64,000 nt of DNA from assembly GCA_902810745.1 (NCBI GenBank), contig CADDYW010000002.1, forward strand, positions 1-64,000, given 5' to 3'. Position numbers and translations under genes: made by a program. Under the pieces are notes generated by a model, which saw nothing but the letters and a program-made list of their open reading frames with translations, searched no databases and was not told the origin of the DNA. Below, one piece after another: positions 56,537 through 64,000 of this stretch. Origin of the DNA: Chloroflexota bacterium (GTDB lineage: Bacteria > Chloroflexota > UBA6077 > FW602-bin22 > CADDYW01). Position 1 is the first letter of the stretch, and every line of letters begins with the position of its first letter.

Positions 56537-57829
56537 GTGCTGGGTCTCAGAGCCGCGATAGCTCGGCACGTGCGGGTAAGCCGTCTCCTGGCCGCCGCGA
56601 GTATTCTCATTGCCGTGCTTTGCGTCCCTTCGGGGCAAGCGCCTCGGACCCTTGACTGGCGCCTCGCGGCCGCAGCGCGATCTGCCAGCTTTGATCTCTG
56701 GAGCTGGGAGATCAAGACGCTCATCTCGCGAGTCCAGCAGTCCATCTTCGATCGTCCGTCGGCTCTCGATGGACCCGATCTCGTGCGCGAGTATGTCCGC
56801 TTGAGCGCGGAGGCCGCGCAAGCGCGGCGAGAGCGTAATGAACAGTGGGCGCGCGAGGTGGTTATGGGCTCGACCGGGGAGCTAAGCGGCAAGCAGGACG
56901 CGCTCGACGCGCTGGAGCGTGAGGTGGCGGACCTGCGACCATCCGTCGAAGAAACGCTTAGCAAAGAGATCGAGGCCGAGCTAGAGCGTCAGCGTGTTCG
57001 CTCGGGCCTGGTCAGGTGGGATCACCTGGCAGGCTTCCCTTTCTTGCGCCCCGAGATCGTCCCGGGGGTCTTTTTTCAGCTTGGTCCACTCCCCGAGCTA
57101 CTCGTCGTGGCGCCGCGGGATCGTATCGAGCTTATCGGCAGCGTCCTGGTTCAGCCAGATCTCACGCCCCACCAGATCGACACACTCGAGCGCCAGGCAG
57201 ATAGCCTGAACGTCTCGTCAGTCGTGACCGGGCTCGGTGGGCTGGCGGCGTACCCAAGCATTGTCCCGGATGAAACGTCGATTCGAGATCTGCTGATCAC
57301 CGTATCGCACGAATGGACTCACCATTATCTTGCACTCCGTCCCCTGGGAATGGCCTACTTCCAGAGCTACCAGATGCGCGAGATCAACGAGACGGTGGCG
57401 GACATGGTCGGCCACGAGGTAGGCATGGCGGTGTACGAGCGGCTCTACGCGCCGCGAGCGCCCGCTCCGCCTCGCTCGACCCCTCCCGCGAACGTGTCGT
57501 CGTCCCGGCCAGATTTTGTTACGCTGATGCGTCGCATCCGGGTGACAGTCGAAGGATATCTTGCCCGGCACGACGTCGCGGGCGCGGACGCCTACATGGC
57601 CCGTGCTCAGCAGGATCTCGCGCAGCAGGGCTACTACGTTCGGCGACTGAACACGGCCTACCTTGCGTTCTTCGGGAGCTACGCTGCGACCGCGAATCCG
57701 TACGAGGCAAAGCTCCGACGGCTGCGCGCCGAGAGTGGTTCTCTCGCGGCCTTTCTCGATCGCGTCTCGCAGGTGCGGACGCCGGCGGATCTCGACCGCG
57801 AGCTTGAGACGTCGACCAGGCTACCTTGA
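56537..57829 (+). CDS. Membrane-anchored zinc metallopeptidase-like protein
   Basis: 430 residues from GTG 56537, with GGAGG eight bases upstream; in-frame starts at 56504 and 56435 have weaker sites. An N-terminal hydrophobic helix (about 12-35) anchors the protein with the bulk outside. The HExxH-like motif is SHEWTHHYL, followed ~35 residues later by NETVADMVGHE, which would supply the third ligand of a gluzincin-type site. A coiled-coil stretch (residues ~85-160) precedes it. The substrate is unknown. Confidence 0.68.
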   Translation: MLGLRAAIARHVRVSRLLAAASILIAVLCVPSGQAPRTLDWRLAAAARSASFDLWSWEIKTLISRVQQSIFDRPSALDGPDLVREYVRLSAEAAQARRERNEQWAREVVMGSTGELSGKQDALDALEREVADLRPSVEETLSKEIEAELERQRVRSGLVRWDHLAGFPFLRPEIVPGVFFQLGPLPELLVVAPRDRIELIGSVLVQPDLTPHQIDTLERQADSLNVSSVVTGLGGLAAYPSIVPDETSIRDLLITVSHEWTHHYLALRPLGMAYFQSYQMREINETVADMVGHEVGMAVYERLYAPRAPAPPRSTPPANVSSSRPDFVTLMRRIRVTVEGYLARHDVAGADAYMARAQQDLAQQGYYVRRLNTAYLAFFGSYAATANPYEAKLRRLRAESGSLAAFLDRVSQVRTPADLDRELETSTRLP

Positions 57830-57853
57830 GACCCATTGCCTGTCGGTAACTCA

Positions 57854-57882
57854 TTGACACTGTACCATCGCACACCTATAAT
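57854..57882 (+). promoter_or_regulatory. Promoter of pgpH
   Basis: Perfect TTGACA (57854-57859), 17-nt spacer, perfect TATAAT (57877-57882). The ATG at 57889 lies only 6 nt after the -10, so transcription should begin at or within a base or two of the start codon. Confidence 0.82.
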
Positions 57883-57888
57883 CCGGCC

Positions 57889-60006
57889 ATGGTGGACCAC
57901 GTGGGTGAGGTCGAGCAGCGGACCAAACTCCGGCGTCGGACCGTACGACGCCTACCTGAACCGTGGCAGTCTGTCGCCTTCGGCTTCCTGCTGGCGCTTG
58001 GTCTCTTTGCCAGCCTGGCCTTCCAGTTTCTCCCCGGCCGTTACGCGTTGAATGAAGGCGATGTCAGCCCCTACGACGTCAAGTCACCCTTCAAAGTTAC
58101 GTACATCAGTCAGGTGCGGACGAACCAAGAGCGGCAGCGAGCCGCGGCGGCCGTGCCCGACGTGTACCGCGCGATTCCGGGCGCTTGGGAACGGGCCCAT
58201 GCGCAGGCAAGCAACGCTCTGAGCACGCTTGGCCAAGTTCGGCAGTCTACGGCTGCCGATTCTGACAAGGCCGCGCAGATCAGCCACCTGGCCGGTCTTA
58301 CCCTTTCTCCCACCGTGATTAACGACCTGCTCGGTCTCGACGATTCGCAGTGGGAACGCGTGTCGACTGAAGTGCTCCGGGTGCTCGATCGCATGATGCG
58401 GCAGCAGATCACCGCCCAGCAGGTCGCCGACGCCCGGATGGCGGTTGCCTCACAGGTTGATCCGACGATGGACGACCGGCAGGCCGCAGTCGTGACCGCT
58501 CTGGTCCAGAACTTCATCGCCCCGACCCAGGAGGTTGATCAGACCGCGACCCAGCAAGCTCGCCGACAGGCCGCGAACGCGGTGCCGCCAGTTCAGGTCA
58601 CGATCGAGAAGGGTGAGACGATTCTCCGAAATGGCGATGTCGTGAGCGCAACCGATATCGAAAAGCTCGAGGCGGTTGGGCTACGGAACGCGACTATACG
58701 CTGGCGAGACGCCACGGCCATGGCGCTGATTGTTGTGGCCGTGACCAGCCTGCTCTGTGTCTACCTCCGCCGATTTCAGCCGGCGGTGGCGAATAGCCCG
58801 CGACGGCTGGTGCTGCTGGGCGTCTTGCTGATTGCCCAGGTGGTTGCTGCCAAGCTGACGATTCCGGGGCGAGAGTACTACGGCTACCTCTTCCCGAGCG
58901 CGGCGGTGCCGATGCTCCTCGCGATTCTGCTGGACACCGAGCTTGGCCTCCTTGCCGCGGCGATTCTCGCCATTCTGATGGGCGTGGCAGCGAACTCTGG
59001 CCTCGAGCTGGTCGTCTCGGCGATGGTCGCAGGCGGTCTCGGCGCGCTCAGCGTTCATCGCATGGAGCGGATGAATGCGCTCAGCGTCGCGGCCCTCGCG
59101 GTGGCAGTTGGAAACTTCGTCGTGATTGTCGCCTTTCAGCTCATGAACGGAGAATCCGGCCCGCAGCTCTTCGCGCTGGATGGTATCCTGGCGCTCACCA
59201 GCGGCGGGCTCTCGTCCGCCCTGACCCTCGGAACCGTGTCTTTCCTCGGGCATATCTTCGGCATCGCGACGACGATGAATCTGCTCGAGCTCGCCCATCC
59301 GAGCCAGCCATTGTTCCGTCGCCTGCTGACCGAGGCGCCGGGGACCTACCATCACAGCGTTGTCGTGGCCAATCTGGCGGAACGCGCCGCGGCGACAATC
59401 GGGGCGGACACGCTCCTCTGTCGAATCGGCGGCTACTATCACGATATCGGCAAGCTCTCGCGCCCGTATGCCTTCGTCGAGAATCAGATCGACGGGCAGA
59501 ACATTCACGACCAGCTCGACGCGCATACCAGCGCACGGGTGATCCTCGCGCACGTGCCCGATGGCCTGGCACTTGCCGCGAAGTACCGGATTCCGGCGCG
59601 CGTTCGCGACATGATCGCGCAGCATCATGGCACGACGTTAGTCAAGTATTTCTATCGTCAGGCGTGCCAGGGAGCGGAGCAGCCAGTGGACGAGGCTGCT
59701 TTTCGGTACAGTGGACCGCGTCCCCAGAGTCGCGAGGCGGGCATCATGATGCTGGCCGATAGCGTCGAAGCAACGGTCCGAGCGACCCGTGATCGGTCGT
59801 CCGAAAACATCGAGGCGATCATCGATAAGATCATTCGCGAGCGAGTCGCGGCGGGTGAGCTCGACGAGTGTGAGCTGACGATGAGCGATCTCCACAAGAT
59901 TCGCAAGGCCTTTCTGTCGGTTCTGCAGGGCATCTATCACCCGCGGATCGAGTACCCGATGGAGCCAGGCGCACCGGTGGCACTGATCGGAGACCCACGA
60001 TCATGA
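57889..60006 (+). CDS. pgpH: 7TM-HD membrane phosphodiesterase (PgpH/YqfF family)
   Basis: 705 residues. An N-terminal helix and ~240-residue extracytoplasmic domain lead to seven hydrophobic helices (about 275-490) and an HD domain (YHHSVVVANLAERA; GYYHDIGK; later AQHHGTT). PgpH proteins degrade cyclic di-AMP in the cytoplasm. No Shine-Dalgarno sequence is seen and the promoter leaves no leader. The stop overlaps ybeY by 4 nt, as in the typical yqfF-yqfG pair. Confidence 0.9.
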   Translation: MVDHVGEVEQRTKLRRRTVRRLPEPWQSVAFGFLLALGLFASLAFQFLPGRYALNEGDVSPYDVKSPFKVTYISQVRTNQERQRAAAAVPDVYRAIPGAWERAHAQASNALSTLGQVRQSTAADSDKAAQISHLAGLTLSPTVINDLLGLDDSQWERVSTEVLRVLDRMMRQQITAQQVADARMAVASQVDPTMDDRQAAVVTALVQNFIAPTQEVDQTATQQARRQAANAVPPVQVTIEKGETILRNGDVVSATDIEKLEAVGLRNATIRWRDATAMALIVVAVTSLLCVYLRRFQPAVANSPRRLVLLGVLLIAQVVAAKLTIPGREYYGYLFPSAAVPMLLAILLDTELGLLAAAILAILMGVAANSGLELVVSAMVAGGLGALSVHRMERMNALSVAALAVAVGNFVVIVAFQLMNGESGPQLFALDGILALTSGGLSSALTLGTVSFLGHIFGIATTMNLLELAHPSQPLFRRLLTEAPGTYHHSVVVANLAERAAATIGADTLLCRIGGYYHDIGKLSRPYAFVENQIDGQNIHDQLDAHTSARVILAHVPDGLALAAKYRIPARVRDMIAQHHGTTLVKYFYRQACQGAEQPVDEAAFRYSGPRPQSREAGIMMLADSVEATVRATRDRSSENIEAIIDKIIRERVAAGELDECELTMSDLHKIRKAFLSVLQGIYHPRIEYPMEPGAPVALIGDPRS

Positions 60007-60494
60007 GGACGCCAGGCGCCGCCAGCGGTGGTCCAGAGCTTCACCTCGAGATCTCCGTCGCGCTGCCGTACGAGGACGCGGTCGACCGCGAGCTGCTAGA
60101 ACGCGTCCTGCGAAATGCTCTCGCTGGCCAGGGCCTGACCGGTCCGGTCGAGGTCAGTCTGGTGGTAACGAACGACGCGGAGATTCAAGCGCTGAATCGC
60201 CAGTACCGTGGTATCGATCGTCCGACGGATGTCCTCTCCTTTCCCCAGACGGAGGGGCCAGGAGCCTTTCCGCGACCGCCGGGCGTTCCACTGCACCTTG
60301 GCGATATCGTCATCTCGTACGATCGGGTTCGCGAGCAGGCGCGAGAATACGGTCACAGCGAGCGACGCGAGCTGGCCTACCTGGCAGTCCACGGTCTGCT
60401 GCACCTTCTTGGATTCGATCACCAGACCGAACCGGAGCGCCAGCGCATGCGGAGGGCGGAGGAAGCGGCGCTATCGGAGATACCGCGGACCTAG
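60003..60494 (+). CDS. ybeY: Endoribonuclease YbeY (rRNA maturation)
   Basis: 163 residues. The zinc motif H-x3-H-x5-H is HGLLHLLGFDH, and the RPTDVLSFP segment is also typical. It acts in 16S rRNA 3'-end maturation and ribosome quality control. Translationally coupled to pgpH. Convergent with the sigma/anti-sigma pair. Confidence 0.92.
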   Translation: MRTPGAASGGPELHLEISVALPYEDAVDRELLERVLRNALAGQGLTGPVEVSLVVTNDAEIQALNRQYRGIDRPTDVLSFPQTEGPGAFPRPPGVPLHLGDIVISYDRVREQAREYGHSERRELAYLAVHGLLHLLGFDHQTEPERQRMRRAEEAALSEIPRT

Positions 60495-60514
60495 GAGCGC
60501 GGAGCGCTATTGGC

Positions 60515-60874
60515 TCAGGCGGCGGGGCGCTGGGCCGTGCAGCGCGCACGGAACACCACGAGGGCGATCACGCCCGCCGACACGACCGAACAGACCGCAG
60601 CGATCCCGTAGAGGACCCGCCGGGTGGCCATGGACGACGCGGCCACTACCTCAGGCGGGACCATCACCGCGGCCTCGAGCAGCTGGAGACGTAGCGACTC
60701 GACGAACTGTGGCGACGGCTCCACGAACGGAAAAGCGTCGTCGAGGAAACGAAGGTCCGGCAGTGCATCTCCGCCGGTTCGTCGACGCTTCAACTGAGCG
60801 GCAAAACCCTCGCTGGCCGTGCTCACCCGCTCGGCCACCCGCGACATGAACGCGGCCACACCCCACTGACTCAT
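60515..60874 (-). CDS. Putative anti-sigma factor (single membrane helix)
   Basis: 119 residues. One hydrophobic helix (about 83-110: RRVLYGIAAVCSVVSAGVIAL) with a ~80-residue cytoplasmic N-terminal part. It lacks the classic HxxxCxxC zinc motif. ATG overlaps the sigma-factor stop by 4 nt; that coupling is the main reason for calling it an anti-sigma factor. Confidence 0.55.
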   Translation of the reverse strand: MSQWGVAAFMSRVAERVSTASEGFAAQLKRRRTGGDALPDLRFLDDAFPFVEPSPQFVESLRLQLLEAAVMVPPEVVAASSMATRRVLYGIAAVCSVVSAGVIALVVFRARCTAQRPAA

Positions 60875-61431
60875 TTGTCCCCCATGCTGCTGCGACTCAG
60901 CTCATCCCGAAGCCGTTCGATTGTCCGGTGAAGCAGAGCCTTCACCGCGCCCTCAGACTTTCCCATTATCACCGCGATTTCCTCGGTGGACATCTGATGT
61001 ACATACTTCAGGATGAGCAGCTGCTGACGATCGGGTGCGAGCCGTCGAATCACTTCGTGCAATTCGCGGCGTTCCTCGGCGAGCTCGGCCAGGTCATGTG
61101 GACTGTGGCCATCGGCCACGACCTCAACGATCCCGTCGGTCGAGGTCGCAGCGTGGCGACCAGTGTCACGATGCCAGTTGGCGACCAGATTGTGCGCGAT
61201 CCGAAAAAGCCAGGCAGAGAACGGAACACCCTGCACCTGGTAACGATGCAGATTGCTCAGCGCCTGAAAGAACGTTCGAGCAGTCAGATCCTCCGCGTCC
61301 GCAACGCTGCCGGTCCGGTAGTACACGTAATTGTAGATCTTCCGGACATGGCGCTCGTAGAGAATTCCGAACGCCTCCCGGTCGCTGCGGGCTCGAATCG
61401 CCAGGACTTCGTCCGGTTCCCCGTTTACCAC
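60871..61431 (-). CDS. ECF-type sigma-70 family factor
   Basis: 186 residues. Region 2: FGILYERHVRKIYNYVYYRTGSVADAEDLTARTFFQAL. Region 4: LAPDRQQLLILKYVHQMSTEEIAVIMGKSEGAVKALLHR. No signalling extension. GTG at 61431 has AGGAG 11 bases upstream. Cotranscribed with the putative anti-sigma gene. Confidence 0.87.
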   Translation of the reverse strand: MVNGEPDEVLAIRARSDREAFGILYERHVRKIYNYVYYRTGSVADAEDLTARTFFQALSNLHRYQVQGVPFSAWLFRIAHNLVANWHRDTGRHAATSTDGIVEVVADGHSPHDLAELAEERRELHEVIRRLAPDRQQLLILKYVHQMSTEEIAVIMGKSEGAVKALLHRTIERLRDELSRSSMGDK

Positions 61432-61668
61432 TCGAAGCCGGGCTCCTTTCGCTGGGATCGGCCTCGCGCGGCATCAGCGCTTTCAATCCCTATAAACACG
61501 CTGATGTGTACGACGATACGCCAGGATGCTGACACTGAGGCCCGGCTGATGCTACCACGCATGGCTTGCCCGATGCAAGGGCTGCCGGGGTCCTGTTGCC
61601 AGGCAGCGCGGATGCTCAGTTCGCGAACCGTGGCGTCGTGTCGCGGACGCGCGCACGGAATGCGTCAC

Positions 61669-61697
61669 TTGACACTCGAGCGGATGAATGTTATCGT
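61669..61697 (+). promoter_or_regulatory. Promoter of hrcA
   Basis: TTGACA (61669-61674), 17-nt spacer, TATCGT (61692-61697). The CIRCE operator begins two bases after the -10, covering the start site. Confidence 0.78.
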
Positions 61698-61698
61698 A

Positions 61699-61725
61699 TT
61701 AGCACTCGGAATGTGTGAGTGCTAA
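61699..61725 (+). promoter_or_regulatory. CIRCE operator
   Basis: Perfect inverted repeat TTAGCACTC-N9-GAGTGCTAA, the HrcA-binding CIRCE consensus. It overlaps the transcription start so HrcA represses its own gene, and dnaK if cotranscribed, until heat shock. Confidence 0.96.
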
Positions 61726-61738
61726 TTGTGTGGTCGGG

Positions 61739-62761
61739 ATGGAGCACGAGCTCACCGAACGCCAGCAAGCAGTGCTGGGGATGATCGTATCGGAATACGT
61801 GGCGACTGCCGCGCCAGTTGGCTCAGGTACGATCGTACGCAAGTACTGTCCGGGGGTGAGCGCGGCCACGGTGCGAAACGACATGGTGACGCTCGCATCG
61901 GCGGGCTACGTCTACCTTCCTCACACGTCGGCAGGTCGTGTCCCCTCGGATGAAGGCTACCGCTACTACGTTCGTCATCTCATGCAGCCGGTGGAGCTAT
62001 CCCCCGATGAGCGCTGCACGATCGACCACCTGTTTCATCAGATCGAGCGGGATCTCGGGCAGTGGATGCAGCTGGCGGCGACGGTGCTGGCACAGCTCAC
62101 CGGCAATGCGTCGATCGTGACGCTTCCGCGCGTTCGACAGAGTCAGCTCCGGCACCTGCAGCTCATAGCGACGCAGGATCGCGCCGCGCTGGTGGTTGCG
62201 CTCCTTGGCGAAGGAACGCTGCACCAGCAGCTGCTGGTGCAGTCGCAGCCACTTCGACAGGAGGAGCTTGACGATGTCGCTCGCCGCCTGAATGCCGAAC
62301 TCCGTGGCAGGTCGGCCAGCGACATCGAGCGATGGAGCGGGATGACCTCTCCTCTCGAGCGAGCGGTGCGCGATTGCGTGGTCGATCTGCTGCGACGCGC
62401 GGATCGGCAGGCATTGCCGGGAATATGGTACGCTGGTGTCAGCTCCCTGATCGCGCAACCGGAGTTTGCGCGGGGGCAAAAGGCCCAGGAGATTTTGCGC
62501 GTGTTCGAGCAGCCGTTCCTGGCAGTCGAGCTTGCAGACGTACTTCTGGAGCATCCCGGTGTTCGGGTCATGATTGGCGACGAGATCCCGTGGCCAGTCC
62601 TGCGAAGCTGCGCGATCGTTGCGACGCGCTACGGAACGGATCGAGGGGGCGGAGCTCTCGCCGTGATCGGACCGACCCGAATGCAGTACAATCGAGCTAT
62701 TGCGACAATCCAGTACGTAGGTGAAGTGGTCACTCAACTCTGGGCCGAACTGTGTGGATGA
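61739..62761 (+). CDS. hrcA: Heat-inducible transcription repressor HrcA
   Basis: 340 residues from ATG 61739. Winged-helix N-terminus (LTERQQAVLGMIVSEYVATAAPVGS; SAATVRNDMVTLASAGYV; HTSAGRVPSDEGYRYYV) and a GAF-like C-terminal domain (VMIGDE, GPTRMQYNRAIATIQYV). It binds CIRCE. A GTG at 61730 is an alternative start. Confidence 0.94.
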   Translation: MEHELTERQQAVLGMIVSEYVATAAPVGSGTIVRKYCPGVSAATVRNDMVTLASAGYVYLPHTSAGRVPSDEGYRYYVRHLMQPVELSPDERCTIDHLFHQIERDLGQWMQLAATVLAQLTGNASIVTLPRVRQSQLRHLQLIATQDRAALVVALLGEGTLHQQLLVQSQPLRQEELDDVARRLNAELRGRSASDIERWSGMTSPLERAVRDCVVDLLRRADRQALPGIWYAGVSSLIAQPEFARGQKAQEILRVFEQPFLAVELADVLLEHPGVRVMIGDEIPWPVLRSCAIVATRYGTDRGGGALAVIGPTRMQYNRAIATIQYVGEVVTQLWAELCG

Positions 62762-62888
62762 ATCGATCGGGTAAGGTGGCGGCACGGCGGCCTGTTGCCC
62801 GATCATCCGAACCCTCGAAACCACGTGATGTTCGACTGATTCTTCTCAGAAACGAGTCCTCGATTGGGCTCAACAGCGGAGGGCATGA

Positions 62889-64000
62889 ATGGCAAAGGTA
62901 CTAGGCATTGACCTGGGAACCACCAACTCAGTGATGGCGATCATCGAGGCCGGCGAGCCGACGGTCATCGAAAACGCGGAAGGGTCGCGGCTGACCCCCT
63001 CGGTTGTCGCGATCAATCCCAAGACCGGTGAACGCCTCGTCGGTCAGGTGGCGAAACGACAGGCGATTACGAACCCTGAGAACACGATCTATTCGATCAA
63101 ACGCTTCATGGGGCGGAAGTTCACCGATCCCGAAGTGCAACGGACGTCCAAGCTGGTTCCGTACAAGATCACCGAGGCTCCCAACGGTGACGTCCGGGTC
63201 ATCATGAACGGGAAGCCGTACGCACCGCCCGAGATCTCGGCGATGATCCTTCAGAAGATGAAGCAGGACGCCGAAGCCAAGCTCGGCGAAAAGATTACGC
63301 AGGCGGTCATTACTGTGCCCGCGTACTTCAACGACAGCCAGCGGCAGGCGACTAAGGACGCTGGAAAGATCGCTGGCCTGGAGGTCCTGCGGATCATCAA
63401 CGAGCCGACAGCTGCTGCGCTCGCCTACGGCCTGGATAAGAAGGGCAAGGAGCAGACCATCGCCGTCTACGACCTCGGCGGTGGCACGTTCGATATTTCG
63501 ATCCTGCACTTCGGCGATGGCGTCTACGAGGTGGAGTCGACCAACGGCGACACGCACCTCGGCGGCGACGACTTCGACCAGCGGGTCATGGACTGGATCT
63601 GCAACGAGTTCCGTCGGGAGAACGGCATCGATCTGCGCCAAGATCGCATGGCGCTTCAGCGGCTTAAGGAGGCTGCTGAGAAGGCGAAGATCGAGCTGTC
63701 GTCGGTGATGCAGACCGAGATCAACCTGCCGTTCATTACCGCCGATGCGTCCGGCCCGAAGCATCTGACCATGACGCTGACGCGATCCAAGCTGGAGCAG
63801 CTCGTCGGCGATCTGATCGACAAGACGGTCGAGCCGGTGCGTCAGGCGCTGCGCGATGCGAACAAGACCGCAGATCAGATCGACGAGGTCGTTCTGGTTG
63901 GCGGCCAGACGCGCATGCCAGCGGTGATCGAGAAGGTTCGGCAGCTCTTCGGGAAGGAGCCGCACAAGGGAGTGAATCCGGACGAGGTCGTGGCAGTCGG
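62889..64000 (+). CDS. dnaK: Chaperone DnaK, 5' part (cut by the window end)
   Basis: The first 370 codons of the Hsp70 gene. ATG at 62889 has GGAGGG five bases upstream. The ATPase-domain motifs are intact: [44 protein letters not shown], and [13 protein letters not shown]. The C-terminal substrate-binding domain lies beyond the window. grpE, usually between hrcA and dnaK, is absent from the 127-nt gap. Confidence 0.96.
   Translation, partial: MAKVLGIDLGTTNSVMAIIEAGEPTVIENAEGSRLTPSVVAINPKTGERLVGQVAKRQAITNPENTIYSIKRFMGRKFTDPEVQRTSKLVPYKITEAPNGDVRVIMNGKPYAPPEISAMILQKMKQDAEAKLGEKITQAVITVPAYFNDSQRQATKDAGKIAGLEVLRIINEPTAAALAYGLDKKGKEQTIAVYDLGGGTFDISILHFGDGVYEVESTNGDTHLGGDDFDQRVMDWICNEFRRENGIDLRQDRMALQRLKEAAEKAKIELSSVMQTEINLPFITADASGPKHLTMTLTRSKLEQLVGDLIDKTVEPVRQALRDANKTADQIDEVVLVGGQTRMPAVIEKVRQLFGKEPHKGVNPDEVVAV

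Noticed and set aside
1-64000. CRISPR arrays, rRNA genes and phage structural genes
   Set aside because: No regularly spaced repeats, ribosomal RNA signatures or phage module were seen on either strand.

Overview
The window looks like chromosomal DNA of a GC-rich, Gram-positive-type bacterium, most likely a Chloroflexota relative of Thermomicrobia/Sphaerobacter. That assignment is inference from the gene set: HrcA/CIRCE control, PgpH-YbeY, an ABC-type branched-chain amino acid importer, a selenocysteine formate dehydrogenase with SelA, FmdE and FdhE, fused respiratory subunits, and frequent GTG and TTG starts behind good Shine-Dalgarno sequences. No rRNA, convincing tRNA or CRISPR array is visible.

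0-7.6 kb: a minus-strand branched-chain amino acid transport operon (lipoprotein, permease, fused permease-ATPase, ATPase) driven by a clear sigma-70-type promoter and ending with a large Rieske protein. 7.7-11.3 kb: a small accessory patch with an HTH regulator, two orphan proteins, a divergent tyrosine recombinase and another orphan. 11.4-15 kb: an APC permease, an Nramp-type transporter and NAD kinase.

15.4-21.9 kb: the formate dehydrogenase cluster (FmdE-like protein, Tat-exported catalytic subunit with in-frame UGA and a SECIS-like hairpin, FdhE, iron-sulfur subunit, NrfD-like membrane anchor). An IS4-type element with a 10-bp target duplication follows, inserted inside a dispersed hairpin repeat whose intact copy lies at the left edge. 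A molybdopterin-binding protein is next. SelA, which makes Sec-tRNA, is at 40.8 kb.

24.8-42.2 kb: housekeeping and metabolism: aldose epimerase, M24 peptidase homologue, AspRS, exonuclease-DinG helicase, a gluconokinase-type/KDPG-aldolase pair, DUF503, an MBL hydrolase, L19, RNase HII, YraN, a DapA-family aldolase, a ferritin-VIT1 fusion, a HEAT protein and SelA. 42.6-45.4 kb: a large FtsX-type permease.

45.5-51.5 kb is the oddest region: ParA plus a ribbon-helix-helix protein, operator-like repeats at the parA promoter, iteron-like repeats upstream, a decayed transposase, a perfect palindrome, a DnaA box and AT-rich tracts in about 3.6 kb without an intact gene. It may be a partition locus or the remnant of an integrated replicon.

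50.3-64 kb: RdgB, a winged-helix regulator, NuoI with a NuoB-C-D triple fusion, endonuclease V, a membrane-anchored zinc-peptidase-like protein, PgpH (apparently leaderless) with YbeY, an ECF sigma/putative anti-sigma pair, HrcA under CIRCE, and the start of dnaK cut by the window edge.
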